Source: Astrocystis sublimbata (taxonomy: Eukaryota > Ascomycota > Sordariomycetes > Xylariales > Xylariaceae). From it: DNA of 64,000 bases. Of this stretch, positions 61,533-64,000 are shown piece after piece. The notes under the pieces are model-generated. The model saw nothing but the letters and a program-made list of their open reading frames with translations, was not told where the DNA came from and did no database searches. The stretch spans positions 62,001 through 126,000 of the forward strand of contig JAJNNY010000024.1 in the NCBI GenBank assembly GCA_022453515.1. Reading direction: 5' to 3'. Position 1 is the first letter of the stretch, and each line of letters begins with the position of its first letter. The position numbers and the translations under genes are program-made.

Positions 61533-62027
61533 TGTAACGACTGCTCTATCTGTAACACTGAGTACAGGGTCGAGTGGGGGTTTTAGTGGGTTTATATTCC
61601 TAAGGATAAGGGCTAAGCTTATAATAAAGGATCGCTAAGCAATATAAAGTATTGTTTACTAAGTTGTTAGGAGGTAACTCCTATTCTAAAAACTATTAGT
61701 ATGCTTAGATTAAATAGTGAAGTAAGGAAAGACTAGATATATAGGAATACTGTTAAGGCTATATAGTATTTCCTTCCTTTACATAATGTTTCTGCTTACT
61801 GGCTTACTTATACGATCTGGTGAGCTACTTTAGCTTACTGGATTACTATTATGAGCTGGTGATCTAGGCTTATTGGCTTACTAATGTAATCTAATAATCC
61901 TATTACGTGACCTATTTCTTGGCGCTTTATATGGCTTGTCCTCCCAGCCCCGCGCCTATCCGCTTAGGCATAACTGTCTGCCCTTACTAGGCCTTCCCGA
62001 CAGGTTGTTTCCTGTTGGTTCGTGACA
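61533..62027. mobile_element. Solo LTR (about 495 bp) nested in the AT-rich element
   Basis: It starts TGTAACGA and ends TCGTGACA, an imperfect inverted pair typical of LTR ends. It is flanked by the exact 5-bp duplication CTAGG (61528-61532 and 62028-62032). Its base composition is clearly less AT-rich than the surrounding sequence. No internal retroelement sequence is present, so it is a solo LTR left after recombination. Confidence 0.85.
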
Positions 62028-62097
62028 CTAGGTTTTAAGTATTAAAACATATTATAATCTCAAACTACCTTATTTTTACGATTTAAATTGAATTTAT

Positions 62098-62366
62098 AGT
62101 TACGGCATGCACCTTTGCAGACCTTGACATGGCTATCCCATGCCGTAAGGTGCTTTGCCAGACCGCCAGCCCTTGATAGTGCCATGCCACTGCCAGTTAC
62201 GTGACCTTATCGATAGAGGGGCTAGCCCACACACTTATTGTATTTAGAGGGATCTGCCTTACGGCTGATCCTTCCCTTCCTTTTTACTTCCTTAACTGTA
62301 GATCTTAGTACAATATATCACATATAGCTGGAGCCCTGTCTCTTCGTGAGTGTGACGAGTGCAACA
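62098..62366 (-). mobile_element. Second LTR-like insertion (269 bp), inverted relative to the third
   Basis: Read on the minus strand it starts TGTTGCACTCG and ends ATGCCGTAACT. It is flanked by TTTAT on both sides (62093-62097 and 62367-62371). GC content is higher than in the surroundings. It shares its terminal ATGCCGTAACT, an AAGGGAAGG-type tract and its length with the element at 62935-63204. Confidence 0.7.
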
Positions 62367-62934
62367 TTTATAATAATTAATAACTATTAGATTTCTTAGG
62401 TTTTAAAGCAAAAAAAATTTCAAAAATTTAATATGTAAAATTACACAGTAAAATTACTATATATGTAAAGGTTATTTTACCATATAAAAAGTTTTTAAAA
62501 ATTACATAGGTACTTAATATAAAGTTAAAGCTAATATATTTAAATAAAATATAAATAATCTAATATATAAAGCTTAAAAACCTTTTTATTATATTATATT
62601 TTAATTTAATAAAAGACTTTTTTAAGAGCGGGTCGTTTCTTTATTTTTATTTAGCTTTTTTTATAGTGTTTGTACAAAATTTCATACAATATGTATTTTC
62701 TTTAATAAATTATAAGAAAAAATACATTAAATACTTAATAAAAACTACTTTTAACTCTATATTTAAATAAAAAAAAAACTACTAGAAAATAAATAGGTTA
62801 AAAACTAAGAATAGATCTATATATATTCATTAATTATAGAAATCTAAAGTAGCTATTTTTAGAAATATTACCCACTTATATAATCTAATATTTTATAAAG
62901 TAATATAATTTCTTTTAAAAACAGTTTTATTTAT

Positions 62935-63204
62935 TGTCACAACGAGGCGATTCGCAGGGCCGAACAGTATTACCAGAGTATACATATTAATAATAGGTTG
63001 AAAAGGGAAGGAAGGTTCGGGACCTAGAATCCCACCGTCCAGCCTTTTCTACCTAGTATGGCATATGGCCCTAGTCCTAATCCAGCCTAGTAAGTACAGT
63101 ATTGAATACAGAGGTGGCCAGCAGCCCAGCCAGCCTAGCCACAGCCTGGAGCTATAGCCAATCACGTGAGGTCACATGACCCACAATACAGCTATGCCGT
63201 AACT
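62935..63204 (+). mobile_element. Third LTR-like insertion (270 bp)
   Basis: It starts TGTCACAACGAGG and ends ATGCCGTAACT, flanked by TTTAT on both sides (62930-62934 and 63205-63209). It has the same length and end as the insertion at 62098-62366 but opposite orientation, so both are probably one family. The TGTCAC start is shared with the reverse complement of the 495-bp LTR. Confidence 0.7.
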
Positions 63205-63332
63205 TTTATATTTAAAATATTAATACTAATATTTAAGCGGTCCCACTTTTTTATAATATAACTATAGTATTACTATAGTATAAACCTCTCAGTATAAAGC
63301 CCCATTATTTTTATTTAATTTCTTATAGCTTG

Positions 63333-63402
63333 TTTTATATAGTGGGTCAAAGAAATACTTGTGGCCCGTGAGGGGGGGGGGCCGTAAGGGGTAGGTCTTG
63401 CT
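63333..63402. repeat. Right terminal inverted repeat of the AT-rich element
   Basis: Reverse complement of the left repeat, with an extra tract of about ten G (plus strand 63372-63381) between the terminal 15 bases and the inner part. Confidence 0.85.
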
Positions 63403-63404
63403 TA

Positions 63405-64000
63405 CCTGTCCGAACCTGTTTATGATGTATACAGTACTGCTAAATTTTTTATAGTATCTGCCCCATCGATGGAATATAAGTCACCACCAAACCAACGTCA
63501 GGAGGGATGGTAATACTTACAGCTAACGAGTGATGTGCATCATAGAAAGTGACAGACAACCACGGATTAGCGACAAGCATCTGACATTGGAGTACGGCGA
63601 TTCGTATAATTTGTCTTTTGGGAAGGGATAAGCTAGGTATTTCGGCTAACTCGGTTAGATTGGGCCTCTACAACCCTACTACCCGATTCTCTGTCGGGGG
63701 GCTTCGTTCGGGTAGATGATGTACGACTACTAAGCCCACAGCAACTATGTGGTTCCCTAGCTGCATTGATTGATCGATGCGTGACAGCCACAAATGCCGT
63801 TAGATCTCGAAATGTACCCTTGGCGAAGCGATGGAGTGGTCGGAGGGGAAATATACGGGAGCAAGACTAGATAGAGTCCACAAGAAATTCGCACGATACC
63901 GAAAAAAGAGTATGTATGTGCATGGTGAACTGTCACTTGCTTGCGTGACGAAGTAAGCGGTGGTGGTGGGGAAGGCAAACCCCGAATGAGTGTCACGAGG
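63405..64000. other. Spacer at the right window edge
   Basis: About 600 bases of ordinary composition. No supportable gene. A minus-strand frame at 63757-63996 is too short and biased to call. Confidence 0.45.

Larger units (their letters stand above)
61024..63402. mobile_element. AT-rich DNA transposon relic with terminal inverted repeats
   Basis: The element begins AGCAAGACCTACCCC and ends with its exact reverse complement (63388-63402). Both ends are flanked by TA (61022-61023 and 63403-63404), the target-site duplication of Tc1/mariner-type elements. The inverted similarity continues inward for about 60 bases (GGGCCACAAGTATTT, then GACCCACTATA on both arms); the right arm carries an extra C/G run. 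The interior is extremely AT-rich, with no open frame, as expected after repeat-induced point mutation or long decay. Without the three inserts nested inside, the original element would be about 1.3 kb. No transposase remains can be read, so family placement rests on the TA duplication and repeat shape. Confidence 0.85.

Overview
This window is nuclear DNA of a filamentous ascomycete (Pezizomycotina, most likely Sordariomycetes). The genes carry short GT-AG introns of about 50 to 170 nt with fungal donors (GTAAGT, GTACGT, GTGAGT) and CTAAC-like branch points. The spacers are full of TACCTAGGTA-type repeats, as in many Sordariomycetes. The protein set is typically fungal: Erg24, Akr1, Cys4, Met22, a MARVEL protein, a CorA-like protein and an MFS sugar porter. 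No tRNA, rRNA or CRISPR feature was recognised by eye.

Layout. 1-222 is the 3' end of an RGG-box RNA-binding protein. 4.9-5.9 kb is an RRM protein and 6.6-7.7 kb an orphan gene. 8.6-10.0 kb is a 3'(2'),5'-bisphosphate nucleotidase (Met22/Hal2). 10.7-12.2 kb (minus) is a PAP2/Aur1-like membrane phosphotransferase. 15.8-16.8 kb is a BTB/POZ protein. 18.4-19.6 kb is a decayed gene. 20.2-21.4 kb (minus) is a MARVEL protein with a glutamine-rich tail. 23.5-25.5 kb is a CorA-like protein. 26.3-28.1 kb is cystathionine beta-synthase. 28.6-29.5 kb (minus) is the SRP receptor beta subunit. 31.4-33.8 kb is the palmitoyltransferase Akr1. 34.2-35.1 kb (minus) is a short-chain dehydrogenase. 35-42 kb is gene-poor. 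42.0-43.1 kb is an Arg/Ser-rich orphan. 45.6-47.0 kb (minus) is an enoyl-reductase-like MDR oxidoreductase. 47.8-49.3 kb is the sterol C-14 reductase Erg24. 50.7-52.6 kb is a wrecked GH55-type glucanase gene. 57.3-59.4 kb is an eight-exon sugar transporter. 61.0-63.4 kb is an AT-rich DNA transposon relic with three younger LTR-like insertions nested in it.

How the genes relate. This is mainly a housekeeping segment, not a biosynthetic cluster. Met22 and Cys4 both serve sulfur metabolism (PAP removal, transsulfuration), but they lie 17 kb apart with unrelated genes between. Srp102 and Akr1 act in membrane and secretory biology, and Erg24 in ergosterol synthesis. The right part (49.4-64 kb) is accessory in character, with gene remains, transposon debris and a single transporter.

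Exon joins were worked out by hand from reading frame and splice consensus. Each multi-exon model closes in frame, but none has transcript support. I found no convincing new biological system. The most informative observations are the nested transposon relic, the GH55 and 18.4-19.6 kb pseudogenes, and a stop-free 60-nt intron inside the cofactor loop of the dehydrogenase.
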